A stretch of DNA of 64,000 nucleotides from Neostapfia colusana (lineage: Eukaryota; Streptophyta; Magnoliopsida; Poales; Poaceae). The stretch covers positions 25,987,241 to 26,051,240 of the forward strand of contig JASWHV010000005.1 of the NCBI GenBank assembly GCA_030760725.1, in the 5' to 3' direction. Positions within the stretch are counted from its first letter, which is position 1, and every line of letters starts with the position of its first letter. Made by a program: the position numbers and the translations under genes. Of the stretch, positions 35,256 through 47,411 are shown in pieces. The notes below the pieces were generated by a model. That model searched no databases and had not been told where the DNA came from. It saw only the letters and a program-made list of their open reading frames with translations.

Positions 35256-35527
35256 TCTGAAATTCAAAACAGCAGCGATTAGCACATGTCTTACTTAAAA
35301 TTCCATAAGCAACAGTAGGTATTGAAGTGACACATGTCTAATTTGCACAACATTCACATATATTGATAAAGCATAAACTTTATACAAGATACATTATTCT
35401 CGGGTCTCCGAGAAGTCATGCTCATGTCGTCACTACCTATACATACGCTACTGCCTACACGACATGTCACCGATTACAAAAGTTGGGTTACACTACCCTA
35501 GCTGCCCTACTTGGCAACTGTAACCCC

Positions 35528-36472
35528 CTACTCGGAGTAGAACTCGATCTCCTGTGGGTCGTCCTCCTTCGGTACCTCTGCTGGTGGCTCTGGATCTACC
35601 ACCTCTTCTCCCATCTCGGGTTCTCCCATTGCTGGAAGGCCCAAGACCACCGGTATGCCCAATACCGGAGGTACGAGGTCCTGCAAAGCATGTACCTCGT
35701 CCATGGCCTGGTTGTAGTCCTCTTCCCAGCCTTGCCCTTCCTCAATAGCGTCGTCCAGCTCTTAAGTAAGGTCCTCATTTTTCTGGGTTAAAGTCTGCAC
35801 CAGCTCTTGTAACGCCGCGATGTCGACACGGCTTTTCTTCTTCGCCTTATTCAGACGTTGCAACTGATTATGCTGTTCATTCAGTCGCTTGATCGTCGGA
35901 AGGAGCACATTGCGGAGTGCACTGTGGGCACTCTCGAAATGGTCTCCACGGCTTGTGCTATCCTTGAGTCTTGTGGCGAGATGCTCCGTATGAACAGCTT
36001 GGCTGTCCATCACGGCGTTTCCCGCCCTCATCTGGAGGCTGAGGTTTGCCTCCGCGGGGTTGTACCTTGGGCAACCCGGATCGGCTGCCTCCCGGTACCT
36101 CCCTTCCCACACATGCTGAGCCCGTCCCTCCACCGGAACGAGCGCATATGGAGTGCCCTCCATAGCCTGCACGTGTAGTTGGCAGAAACGTGACATGGTG
36201 TCACGGGCTGCCACTTGCCACATTCCCTCGGGTTGTCTACCTCTCACCGTGACAGTGAACGGCGCCCACCCGGGTGGCGTAGGTCCTGCAGGGACTTCGA
36301 CATGGATTGTACACGTCTTGTTCCCCTCCTCGCCTTCTTCCTTGGCGAAGTACTGCGGCATCTGGTTGTACCCGAAATATTGAAGCATCTGCCTCAATGC
36401 TTCCGGATAGCCGCTGCGGTGAGAACAGTGGGACACCACCCATCCGTTCTCCAACTGCTTATCTGCTGTCAT
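35528..36472 (-). CDS. Extra sense ORF between leader and gag of element B
   Basis: The ATG at 36472 opens 236 codons (MTADKQLENGWVVSHC...), then a TAA (35762-35764), then the same frame continues about 77 more codons to a TAG at 35528. If the TAA is a recent mutation, the full protein was about 314 residues. The N-terminal half has a compact conserved core: GYPEALRQMLQYFGY, then TVTVRGRQPE and ARDTMSRFCQLHVQ. The middle is Lys/Leu/Gln-rich and looks coiled-coil. The C-terminus is strongly acidic and Pro-rich (PEPPAEVPKEDD). I recall similar proteins annotated as hypothetical in grass genomes, but I know no function. It lies about 270 bases before gag on the same strand. Element E has a decayed homologue; A has none. 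Confidence 0.75.
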
Positions 36473-37950
36473 CTGTAAAAATATATTTGATAAATGTCAA
36501 ATATTTATTTAAACAGTAAACCATTGAGTTATAACATAAGACATGTCCTTGAACCCATAAAACTTGGAAACATAGTTCAAATTTTTGAACAAATTTGACT
36601 GCTGATCTGCTGTTCAACATGACAGCCCTGATCAGTTTCCATCTCAACCTGATTTAGGCCATGCTAAAAGCAAAACCAACTCTGGATCTCAACATAAAAG
36701 TTAAAGCTAACTTCAATATCTTTCCAGAAAGTATTTGCTTGGATTAATATCTGTCCTGGTTCAAAATTTATGAGATGTCAAAATTACCAGAATTTCTGGA
36801 GAAATTTGGACAGCACCTCCCTGCTTTAGGTACTGATTTGATCCAAGCATTCCAGCTAATTCTGCTCCCAATCTGACAAAACTTTCTGTTACAAAATTGT
36901 AACCCATCTCATAAGCTTTCCAGAACTACCTCATTTTCTATTTTTGGATTTTTATTCAGGAAGTTATGCTCAATTTACAGAGAGTTTACAGAGAGCCTTT
37001 GCTCTGCCCTGTTTTCTGGACAGTTTCAACTCTACTGAATTTTTCGACTGGTTAAGGGATGAAACACCTTGGACCTCAACATAAGAGTTGTAAATCTTTT
37101 CTATAAATGTATCATATGACCCCAACCTCGAAAGAACTCAACCTCTAACCTCTGATTAACTTCAGCCTTGATTCAGCTGAAAACAGAGTGCTCGGTCCTT
37201 AACAACCTAGAAGTTGAAAACTTGTTAACTTTGAATATCCTGATTAAGGGAAGGAGTTACATCAAGTTTTACTACTTTGCATAAAAAATTTCAAGTTTTA
37301 AATGAAGTTGCTCATTTAGTGGGGTATGACGTCGATGCGTCACCAGATCATGTCGGTACTACGTCCTCACAAAGAAAAACCTACACCGGACTTAGGCGGC
37401 TTCGTTAGTTCAGTGGCACTAAACGTCACTCGCACACGGATGCTACACGTCTACCGTTTCATGGTCAGACTACCTGCAGGAAACTCAAACAACCATCAGA
37501 CTCAGCTGCACACCGAGCCCGGTATCCATACAGTTCGTACACCCGGCCGTCATCACTCGCCCGGATGTTCTCAAGCCAAACACGCCTTGAGTTACGTGTT
37601 CACGTTTTAAACCATGTGACGGGGTCTCCCAAATTGCACCACGCACGCCAGGGACAGACGTTGCTCGAATACCCCAAACGACATGAAGAGTCGCAGAGGA
37701 TATTAAAGCAGGTCGGGTTACCTGCCACCCGTAGGGCTCCACCCTTCAGCTTGTGCGCACTGGTGGACAGCGCTTACGTGCACCCCCCAAGACATAAACA
37801 TCCCGAGATGCACGATTTTCTGACATAGTCAAATAGTTTAATATGCCACTTTCTATACACTAATAACATCCTTATACGGGCTACTAACTCGTTCCTCACT
37901 GGATTTTTTTTTTCAAAAAGATGACCTTTTTAATGTGTTAAACCTCCAGC
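36473..37950 (-). other. Element B leader (untranslated)
   Basis: There is no gene in about 1.5 kb between the primer site and the extra ORF. On the minus strand it carries the conserved blocks seen in A, E and F: CTGCAGGTAGTCTGACCATG near 37476 and a block near 37451-37420 ending TTAGTGCCAC. CAG|GT falls between 37474 and 37473. The inner part (36700-37250) is AT-rich and similar to 59731-60240 and to the E leader. Confidence 0.65.
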
Positions 37951-37964
37951 GAGCTCTGATACCA
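37951..37964 (-). other. Element B primer-binding site
   Basis: The complement of GAGCTCTGATACCA reads TGGTATCAGAGCTC, the initiator Met-tRNA type site, three bases inside the 5' LTR edge. Confidence 0.88.
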
Positions 37965-37966
37965 AC

Positions 37967-40900
37967 GCTGACACGACCCCACGGTCTTGTCGAGCCAGGA
38001 TCACGCTGAGGGGTGCTGCGTTGCACAGCACCGGATAACACACATCAAAGGTACAAAGCGGAAGCAAAGTTTATATTACATAAAGTGGTTTATGAACATG
38101 TTTACATCAAAATAGGTCCAGTCTACACTCACGGGCGTAGACTACACATCAAGTTCACGTTCAGCCCGTGAACGTGCCCTTGCTAGCACACACGCACACT
38201 AACACGGCGGCGTGCACGACTCCCATTCGACGGGTTTCCCCTCCTGGGGTTCCGTCTCCTCTTCTGGAGTCCCTTCCTCATAGAACCCTGCAAAAGCTTC
38301 AAACACAAGCAGTGAGCACGAAGGCTCAGCAAGTCTGACCCGTCTCTCCTAAACATGGAACTTCTACATGAGGGGTGATGGGTACCTGAGATAAAAACAA
38401 GTTGCAAAGGACTCGCCTAATTAGTAGAACCTTACTTTCAAGTTTTAGCAGCAGGTTGTGGAGAACCTTACGCTAAGACACATGAGAGAGCCGCAATCAA
38501 ACAAGAAACACATTTCTCTCATGTACTTTGCCCAAAGTTGAAAGGAACTTTAATTAGCTCTAAACTACAACAAATCATTAACAAGCAAAGTCCAGCTTTC
38601 AATCAGCAACATTTTAACATGTGACTAGCCTGTTCTTTCTACGTCACGGTACAGTGAACAAGTGGTACTCACTGACCACGAGGGACGGCGATTATAATCG
38701 ATTTACACCTGCAGGGTTACCCGAACAACGCGTCACGTACGCCCGTACTCGATGTTGCCTACAACAACCATCACGGACGCCGTACGCAACTACCTTTCAC
38801 CCGTTAGCCAAATGTTGAACCGGTGCAATCGTCCCGAGCAAGAGGTCTCTGCACGAGCATCTCAGTGCCGCCAGCCGATTTACACCTCGAGCTCTTAACC
38901 TACCCTCTGAACGACCAGCTATGCCTCAACACCCAGCTACCCGAGTTACATCGGTTTCCCGGTTCCCAAATAGCCGGTAGGTCTTCGGTACTGTTCTAGC
39001 TTGTTCAACAGGCCCGCACACGGCTCGGTCCTCAATGGATACAAGGGGAGCTACAGCACACAGGCCCCAAAGTCCTGCTGCCCTTGCTCTCCGCTCGGTC
39101 TCATCTTTCTTGCCATGTGTATCATGTGCTATCTCTACCCGAGTCGAGTGCCTCTAGCCTATGCTCGCGATTAGTTCCAACTACTCGACTTGTACCGAAT
39201 CCTACTCTATCTTAGCATTGCAGTAGCTAACGGGGTTTGCAATCCTAAACCCAACCCATGGTCTTCTTGGCTATGCAATTGGGTTTCCAAACAAGACTCT
39301 AATGCAAGGAATCATAATACCCAAGTAAGTGCTCAAAACAATAAAAATTTGTAAAAGGGTTAATGCAAACCGGAGCTTGCCTTGCTGCTCTTGGTCGTAG
39401 GCTAGCTGCTCCTCCGGAGTAACGAAGTCTTGGACTTCGGGTTCCTCCTCGACCTTAGCGACTACATGATATACAAGTATATGTATTAATTTAGATTTAA
39501 TTTAAACTTGTGAAGTCTATAGCTCTTACTAGACAAACCCCATGACTGTGAAACTAGTACTGTAGTTTGGTTACAACCTAAATACAGACTTGGTCAGGTT
39601 TTAGTTGCAGCAAAGCTCATTTGAGCCCTCCACAATTAATTATGTACTTGACCTTAATTGAAGGCTTGTAGGGCGTTCTAAGGATTTTCATGAAACAAAC
39701 TATGACTTTCTGAAAACTAGCTTTTCATATGGTTCTAGTGGAGTTAGTCTCACTTAATTTGAAGGTTCCTAGCTAAAGATATGAGCTAAACAATTCCAGG
39801 GGAAATTCTGAAAATGTTTCTGAACATTTTCTATTTTCTCTGGAACAGTTTCACTAATCACACTATTAGGTGGATCAAATGAGCTCAAATGGATCTGAAA
39901 TTTTTATGGTAGTTCAGGGATATTTTGGTGAACATTCTGGCAAAATTTCAGAATTTTCTTCCAAAGGATTCTCCAGTTAAAATTCGAAACAGTTTACATT
40001 TTGAGGAATTAATTGTGGAGAAATAAGGACTTTCATGAAGTAAAACTTGATTTTCTGGAAAGTGCTCAGAGAGCTGAATCCAACAAAATTTGGTTCACTC
40101 GATTTGGAGCTTTCTAGCCAAAGTTATGAAGATTTGAAGTTTGAAAGAAATCTGAAAATCGGGGAAAAACTTTAAATTTGCCGGGGCCCGCGGGGACACG
40201 TGTTAGGCGCGGAGGCGACAGCACACTGAGGCCCACAGGGTTTTTGCGCGCCAGCACATCAGATCCCGTCCACACCTGATCCCGATTTAAAATTTTAAGC
40301 CACTGACGCATGGGCCAGCCGGCTTCGTCTTCCTCCCGACGCGCCCTCGCGCCCGCGCCGCCTCCCCTCGCTGGAGCAGACCCGAAGCTCACCGGCTTGC
40401 CTCTGCCGGCCATCCCTTGTTCTGATACTCGCCGCCAGGGGGTTGTCGACATCGAGGAGCACGTCTGTGGGGTCATTTCAAGCTGGCGGTGACCGGAAAT
40501 AGCCTGGCGACGTGCGGCGGCCTCGGTTGAGGTTTGGCGTCGTCGGCCGTGGGTTCTAACCCGCCAAAACCTCGAACATCGGTTCTATAGCATAAGTACA
40601 TCTCTAGGAAGGTCGACAAGGTGTCAAATGGGTTCAAAGATGCCGGCAAGCCAGTCGGCACCGTGTGACCGAGCGTGCCCGCCATGAGCGCCCTTGATCG
40701 AGCTCAAAATTCGTCACTCCTAGCCGGTTTCATACCACGGATGCAGAAAGGAAATTGATCGCCGGCTAGTCCAGCGCCTATGTGCAAGATTTGATAAGTA
40801 AACAAAGATCATAGCGTGAGAATTTGAAGAATCCGTACCGGAAGCTCGGTTTAAGGCCGCCGAAGCAAGAACTGGAAATTTGCAGTGGATTCTTCACGGT

Positions 40901-42038
40901 TTGCTTCCAAACTTGGAGGAGAGCAACACGGCTGTTGCACGCTCCTGCTTCTGCTCTTGCTGGACCGTGAACGCTCCCATGCAACGCTGTCCACGAGCGC
41001 CTGACCTTCGGCTGATGTTAGGTCGCCGCTGTGGCGATCGTTCTCGGGCAAGGGAGGTCGGAGCTCGGGGTTTTTGTCATTGGGGAGGTAGGGTGCGATC
41101 TCAGGGTGCTGTCTAGCAGCTCAGGCATGGGAAGGGGCGATCGTTTGCTGGTTTTCCCGATCGACCAAGAGCTTCGGGGAGAAAAACTGCTGCTGCTCGG
41201 GGTTGCACGCGAGGGGATAAAGCCAGCCGGTCTTCGCTCGGGCTGAGGCGATGCCGGTCGCGTGGAGGCACGAGCAAGCCGCCCTGGGCGCCAGCGCGCG
41301 AAGAGGGAAGCAGCTGGTGGCGCCGTTGCTTCTCGGTGGCACATCCGGCAGCTGCTCGGTGGAATTTCCCACCGAGGCTTTGACTTTGTGTGCAAGTCTT
41401 CCCCCTCCTCTCTATGACATGTGGGTCCCACACTCAAGTTTAACCTCTGAAATTAACTCCTCCTCACTGTTGTAAACAGTGAGCCCCAAAATACCCATGG
41501 TGATTCAAATTATTCCCCCATGAGCCATTTGAATTGGTTAGAATTCAAATTGGGTTTGGTTTGGATAAATTTCAGCACATGTTTAGTTTGAAATTCAAAT
41601 AAGGTTTGAATTTTCCCCACATAGCTCATGTTAAGATCAACTCCAAATGGAGTGAAAATTGGAGTGTGAGCTCACAAAAATGTGCTGAGCAGGAATATGT
41701 TTCCCACTTTTGAATTTATGGGATCAAAACAGTTTGAATTTGCATTTGAGTTCAAACTGCCCTACTCCTAGCTATACCCCAAAAGTACCTCAAAAGGTTT
41801 TGAATTTGGGTGAAACTTGGCATGGACATTCCTAGCAATATGTAGGAGTTTTTCTTATGCCCAGCCCCTATGTATTACATGTGGGAAATACCACTTTTGC
41901 AATATGTGAGTTTATTCCCTAATGAGCATGTTGATGGTGGTTACTTGCTCTTCAAATATGTTCATCAACTTTATTCAAATGAGGTGTGTGTGTGGTGATG
42001 AACAGTTCAAACATGTGTCAAAAACTTAGGCCCTTACA
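37967..42038 (-). repeat. Element B 5' LTR
   Basis: Near-identical partner of 26575-30635, starting on the minus strand with TGTAAGGGCC at 42038 and ending GTGTCAGC at 37967. Both LTR copies share the extra GC after GTGTCA, so the LTR appears to end in AGC rather than the usual CA. Confidence 0.9.
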
Positions 42039-43943
42039 TCCAAGTTCATTTAGTTACCCTAATGGGGTGATTAAGAGAACTGCCCTGAGAAAATAGAAAA
42101 ATGTACAGAAACAATTTTCAGATTTTCTCAAATCTTAATTTCAGCATAACTTTCAGTAGAATTCTTCAAATGACATGAAACCAATTCCATTATAACCATC
42201 TTAAATTCTAGTTTCCAGAAAGTAATGGTTGGAGCCATGAAAACCCCTGGAATTACTTAGAGGCTCAAATATTGACCCAATAGGCTTTTATTTGTACAAG
42301 GTTCAAATGAACTTTATTTCAAATGAAACTTGGTCAAGATTCTAGTTAGGACCCTACCAAGCCACCATAAAAATTTTCAGAACCAAAGGGGAGGGTTAGC
42401 TAGAGTTATTAGCAATTAAGTATTCAAGTTCACACATTGCATATTCATTAACATGTAGTATTTCATTAACGTGTAGTCGCTGAAGGCGAGGAAGCTCCGG
42501 AGGTACTCGACTTCCTACTTCTGGAAGAAGAACTAACCCCTGACCAGCAGCAACAAGGCAAGCCCTGGTTTGCATTAAGCCTTTTATAAAGTTTTACTTT
42601 GTTTACATACGTAGGGGGAAGTGTATATGTGCATTAGGTGTAGGATGGATGAAAACCCCACTTGCATGACCAGAAATTTTCCATAAGAGTGAGGGTAGTG
42701 TCTAAGACCTCGAGTAGACAGGCTATGCTTAATGTTTCATAGGACTTCGGTACAAGTCGAGTAGTTGGAATCTACTCGCGAGTTTAGTCTTGGGACACAC
42801 GGGATTGGTTCGAGTGAAGTGAGATCACTTTAGTAATGAAAATGAGACTAGGCAGGGGCTAGGGCGCAGCAAGAAGAAGTCTTGTGTGTGCAGCCCTGTC
42901 CGTGTCGATAGAGGACCGATCCGTGTGCGGCCCTGCTGAATAAGTATTGAATATACCGAAGGCATATCGGATATATTGGCCCCGATAAACCGATGTAGCC
43001 TAAACCTCCGGGCGTCGAGGCATAACGCACCGATTTATAGGTGTAGGCTGAGGGCATCAAGGTGGAAATCTGCCAATGGGCATAGAGAGATGCTTCGTGT
43101 GGGGAACCTCCTGCTCGTTTCGGTGCGACCGGTTCGACGTTTGGGCTGTTGGGTGAAAGGTTGTACCGTACGACATCGAGTGAGCGTGCTGTGCAGCTCC
43201 ACGGGTGGGCATACGTGATGTGCTCTTTGGGTTTCCCTGCAGGTGTATATCGAGTCGATAAGCTGTCCCTCGCGGTGACGAGTACCGCTTGTTCACTGCA
43301 TCGTAACGTAGATAATTTATGGAATGGTATACTTCAATATTGCTGTCATCATATAATTGTATTGTTACATGTGTGCCACCAAATATTGCTTACTAAATTT
43401 CAGATTCCCAAACTTTTAACTTGTGGCTAAAAGATGAATTAAGGAGGAACTTATTTGCGAGTCTCTTTGCTGCAATATTACTATCCTATGTTCATGGTAC
43501 ACCTCATGTAGAGTTTCATGTCTAGGTGAGTCGGTTAAGTCTTGTTGAGCCATCGTGCTCACGGTTGCTGCTTAAGTGTATTTCAGGTGAGGATCCACCC
43601 ACGGACTCGGAGTACGATTCCACCGGCGAGGGTTACCCTCCGTCGGGGACTACGGCTGAGTGGGAGCCGTACACGCCGCGCTTAGCTGAGACAAGCAGCT
43701 AGTGTGGGTTGCCCTAGGGCTGGGCAACCGACTTTTGCTAGATAGGCGGGCGTGAGTTGTATAGAGTAGACTTCCGCTGTGTAACATAAATAATAGTTTG
43801 TAACTGAAGTTTGTACCTGTTTGTACAGTTCAGTTTGTTTTCCCATGTAATATATTGTGTCCTTACGACGTGTGCTGTCGGGTGTCGCATCGCGCGGCAC
43901 CACCCTCTGCGATCCTGGAATGAGCGGATCCCGGTCCGCCACA

Positions 43944-43948
43944 ATCTA
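43944..43948. repeat. Target-site duplication of element A, right copy (ATCTA)
   Basis: Exact repeat of 133-137, directly after the LTR terminus CCACA. Confidence 0.9.
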
Positions 43949-46778
43949 GGCATAGCTTCTCCAAGTCGTGGCGAACCTCCTCGAGCAAACGGTAAGAAAA
44001 ACCATGAATAATCAGTGGGGTTCTCCGTGTGTTTCCTCACGCAGCGAAAAACCATTGCGGTCGCACGGTGAACTCATGTTTCCTGCCATTTTCCGCGTGA
44101 TCAGGGTAGTGATCCGTGTCCCTCCGGTTACGGCGGTGCTGTAGGACAAAGCCGTGGCAGTTTTCCATGCTCACCGAGTGAGTACCCGGTCGCCGGAGTC
44201 GCCCAAGTTACTGCCACCGTCGCACGCCCATCTCCAGCCATCGTCTGTGAGGGGTAAGACCGGCAGCATGTTTCCTGTGTGGAGATAGGTAGTAGAGGCG
44301 AGTTTGGCAAAGTTTGGAGTACGGGAACACCGTTCCGGCGAGCTCTCCGGCGATGGCAGCCGCGGGGAGGCGCGGGGGCGTGAGGGGGAAGAAGATGGGG
44401 TGGGGCCCGATAGTCAGTGAGCGGGAGAAATCGGGAGGATCCTGTGTGGCACATTGATTTTCTGTGACAATGCGGAAACAACTCTGTGGCCTCGGTGTTG
44501 CCGCCATTTGAGTCGTTAGCGCCATGGGTGGGGCCCATGACCAGAGTTTAAACTTTTCCTGAATTTCAGATTTTAGGTCAAACTTTGAAACCCCATAACT
44601 TTTAGCAGGAATATCCAAAATTGGTGAAACAAATTTTGTTGGATTCCTCTCAGTCATTAATTTGCATAATGAAAAGAATTTGGTCTGAGTATCTATGAAA
44701 TTTTCTCCAAAATTCATCAAAATGAAACATTTGGGAATTAATTCAAGAAGATCCCTGTTATGGAATTTCCTCAAACTTGGCCAGAAGATTCTTCATAATA
44801 TTAGGGATCTACTGTAAAAATTTGAGCTTCATTGGAGTACAATTGTTAGGCTAAATTCTACTCCAAAGTTTAGCCTTCATTTGGAAATTCAAATTCTAAA
44901 CAGAAAATTTTCAGCAATTCTGTGCAACTTCAAAAATTCATTTCTCCCTGTAGGTAGCTCCAAAAGTCGTGAAATAAATTTTGTTAGAACCCTAAAGACC
45001 TGCTCTAATTAGATCTTCCACTTCTAGCCATATCAAAACTTCAGATTTGGGCTCAAAATTCAGAGAAGCCTTGTACTTGTGTGAATTTTGGAGACCACAA
45101 GCTTCACTGGAATTTCTCCAAATTTTGCTGAGATCATCCTTAGAGAGTCTAGTATCTACTGGAAAAATATCAATGCCAATTAAGGAACCTAAATAGAAGT
45201 AGCCATGAATAGAAGCTAATTCTTATACTTCACTAGCACTTATACATATATTTTGCTACATTTCATATAGTGACCAAAGTTGAGGACACACCAGAGCCGT
45301 TGGACGTCCTCCCACCAGACGCTAACTTCTCCTTTGACTCGCAACCAGGCAAGCCCAGGTTTGCATTTAATTAACTTTTGCAAAGTTTTCTTTTGTATCA
45401 CTTATGGCTAGGGTGAAATGTTTGCATTAGAGTTAAGGTGATTGAAACCCCACTTGCATGACTTTTAAATCCTATGGAGGGTTGGGTAGTTTACAACTCG
45501 ATGAGTAGAGAATGCCATGCTAATGTTCTTAGGATCTCGGTAGAAGTCGAGTGGTTGGAAGCTACTCGCGAGATAAGACTTTATCACACGGGATGGAAAG
45601 AAGTAGAAAATGGCTTAAGAATGTGAAACTGAGACCCAACAGGGGAATAAGATGCAGTGAGCGGAGGGCTCACGTGCGCAGCCCTGTTTGTGTCGATTGA
45701 GGACCGAGCCGTGTGCGGCCCTGCTGGACAAGTTTGAACAGTACCGGATGCATACTGGCATATGAGAACCAGAAAACCGATGTAATTGGTTAACCTGGGT
45801 GTCGAGACTTACCCAACGGTTTTATAGGAGTGGGTTGAGGGTAGCAAGGTGTAAATCTGCCGGTGGGCACAGACACGCTCCACGTGGGGACCTCCTGCCC
45901 ATTAGGGATGGACCGGTTTGGCATTTGGGTTGTCTTTGAAAGGTTGCTGCATACAAAAGAGTAAGAAGGTGTGAAGCACCACACTTCTGAAAGTGGGTGT
46001 ATGTGACGTGGTATCCGGGTGTCTATTGATTGCAATCACCATCCCTCGCGGTTATTTGAGTACTGCTTGTTCACTACACTGTGATGTAGTAAGAAGTGAA
46101 AGAAGCCAGATGAATATGCTGCATTGAACTATTAATGTCTTGAAACCATGTATGCTTTAGATGTAGAGCTAATTAAGTTTATCTTCCACTTTGGGCATCA
46201 CCACATCGGAGGAAAGCAATTCTTGTTTGATTGTGGACTTCGATGTGAGGGCTGCCTAAGGCACATTAAACTGTTGCTACAAAACTGAAAGTAAGGATTA
46301 ACATGTAGGCATGTCTTTATAGCAAATATCATTTTCCTATATTACTAATCCCTGCATGTAGAATTTTATGATTAGGAGTGTCGGTTAAGCCTTGCTGAGC
46401 CATCGTGCTCACGGTTGCAATATTTGAGCTGTGTGCAGGTGAGAGTTATGAGGAAGGGTCTGAGGACAAGGCGATGCCCCCGTGGGGGTACACGGCCGAG
46501 CTGGAGCCCTGCATGCCGCCGTGATCTCCGGTTGTATGTTGCTAGTGTGTAGCGTCCCCGGGCTGGACGGCTGCACTTTTGCATAGCTAGGCTGAGAGTT
46601 TAGCTCTTAATAAGACTTCTGCTGTACATTACTTTTGTAAAAGACTTTCGCTGTGTTATATGTATAAATAAATCTTGTATGTTGTTCTTAATATTTTTTT
46701 GTGTGCTGTGTGGTGCCGCATCGCACGGCACCATCCTCTGCGATCCCGGAGTGGGTGAATCACGGCGTGGTCCCCACA
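43949..46778 (+). mobile_element. Right part of LTR 'C'
   Basis: No gene. The sequence is a diverged relative of the family-A LTR. It has the same landmarks in order: a GC-rich block, an AT-rich block, a segment matching TTGAGGACCGAGCCGTGTG near 45700, and a terminal part with GGTGCCGCATCGCACGGCACC near 46710. It ends TCCCCACA at 46778, where a reverse pol reading resumes. With 1-132 it forms the LTR into which element A inserted. Whether it is a solo LTR or half of an element cannot be told, because its left end is outside the window. Confidence 0.7.
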
Positions 46779-47411
46779 ACGACTATCCTGTTCTTGAACC
46801 ACAGAACGCCGTCTCCGTTCTTCCAGAAGCATTTCAGCTCCCCACTGTCTACACGTCTCCGTAAATGCGACATTCCCTTGCCATGTTTCTGGGCTGACAC
46901 TATCTCTTCACGGATGGTGGGGATAAGAGCTAGGTTGTAGAGAGCTCCATGTGGAACCACATACAAGCTTGGTTCACTCTCTGCAACCGGTGTGATGATC
47001 AGATTATGTACGTGTGACTTGCGACTCAGCGCATCCGCCACAACATTTGCCTTGTCGGTATGATAATGGATCTCTATTTCGTAATCCTTTATCATCTCCA
47101 ACCATCTTATCTGCCTCATGTTCAACTCCTTCTGAGTGAATATGTACTTGAGGCTCTTGTGGTCGGTATATAGATGCACGAGGTTACCGAGTAGGTAATA
47201 CCTCCACATCTTGAGTGCGAGTACCAAGACAGCCAGTTCTAAGTCATGAGTTGGATAGTTTTGCTCATGATTCTGGAGCTGCCGTGATCCATACACTACC
47301 ACTCTTCAGTCTTGCATCAGCACACATCCGAGCCAAATTCCGGATGCATCGCAGTACACATCGAATGATTTTGTTGTATCTGGCTGCGCCAAAACCGGTG
47401 CTGATGTTAGG
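46779..47411 (-). pseudogene. pol: Chromovirus pol fragment 'D' (RNase H region)
   Basis: The reverse strand encodes [22 protein letters not shown], then, after a stop near 47306, [49 protein letters not shown] and [10 protein letters not shown]. It aligns along its length with 31998-32650 of element B. LTR C abuts its downstream end at 46779 and LTR E abuts its upstream end at 47412, so it is a shard of an older reverse element. Leader F (59731) could be another part of the same element. Confidence 0.85.

Larger units (their letters stand above)
26575..42038 (-). mobile_element. Element B: reverse Tekay/Del-like chromovirus with extra pre-gag frame
   Basis: A reverse-oriented Gypsy element of about 15.5 kb inside element A's 3' LTR. 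In element order it has a 5' LTR (42038 down to 37967), primer site (37964-37951), leader, extra frame (36472-35528), gag-protease (35255-33423), RT-RNase H-integrase-chromodomain (to 30706), purine tract (30648-30636) and 3' LTR (30635-26575). LTRs of about 4.06-4.07 kb look nearly identical, so the insertion is young. The host site (CCCATCCAAG in the other A LTR) is split cleanly, but the ends do not give a tidy 5-bp duplication. Confidence 0.92.
138..43943 (+). mobile_element. Element A: Tekay/Del-like Gypsy chromovirus with nested insertions
   Basis: A forward LTR retrotransposon with LTR ends TGTAAAAG...CACA, a TGGTATTAGAGCTGC primer site at 18036, gag-pol at 20009-24545, a purine tract at 24598-24611 and a second LTR from 24612. 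ATCTA flanks both outer ends. The 5' LTR contains a Copia element and an inverted solo LTR; the 3' LTR contains element B. Without these insertions each LTR is about 3.8-3.9 kb. Long LTRs, the order protease-RT-RNase H-integrase, and a C-terminal chromodomain-like segment fit the Tekay/Del chromovirus lineage. Gag-pol is broken by several stops and frameshifts, so this copy is not autonomous. Confidence 0.9.
24612..43943 (+). repeat. Element A 3' LTR (interrupted by element B)
   Basis: The LTR proper is 24612-26574 and 42039-43943, about 3.87 kb together. It starts TGTAAAAGCCC after the purine tract and ends GGTCCGCCACA before ATCTA. The right part keeps about 50 bases near 42925-42975 missing from the 5' LTR. 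Frames such as 25157-25618 repeat those of the 5' LTR and match no protein I recognise. Confidence 0.9.

Noticed and set aside
37320..37830. Frames of 85-94 codons in the element B leader
   Set aside because: The homologous leader in F keeps the nucleotide sequence but not these frames over their length; the conserved blocks look non-coding.
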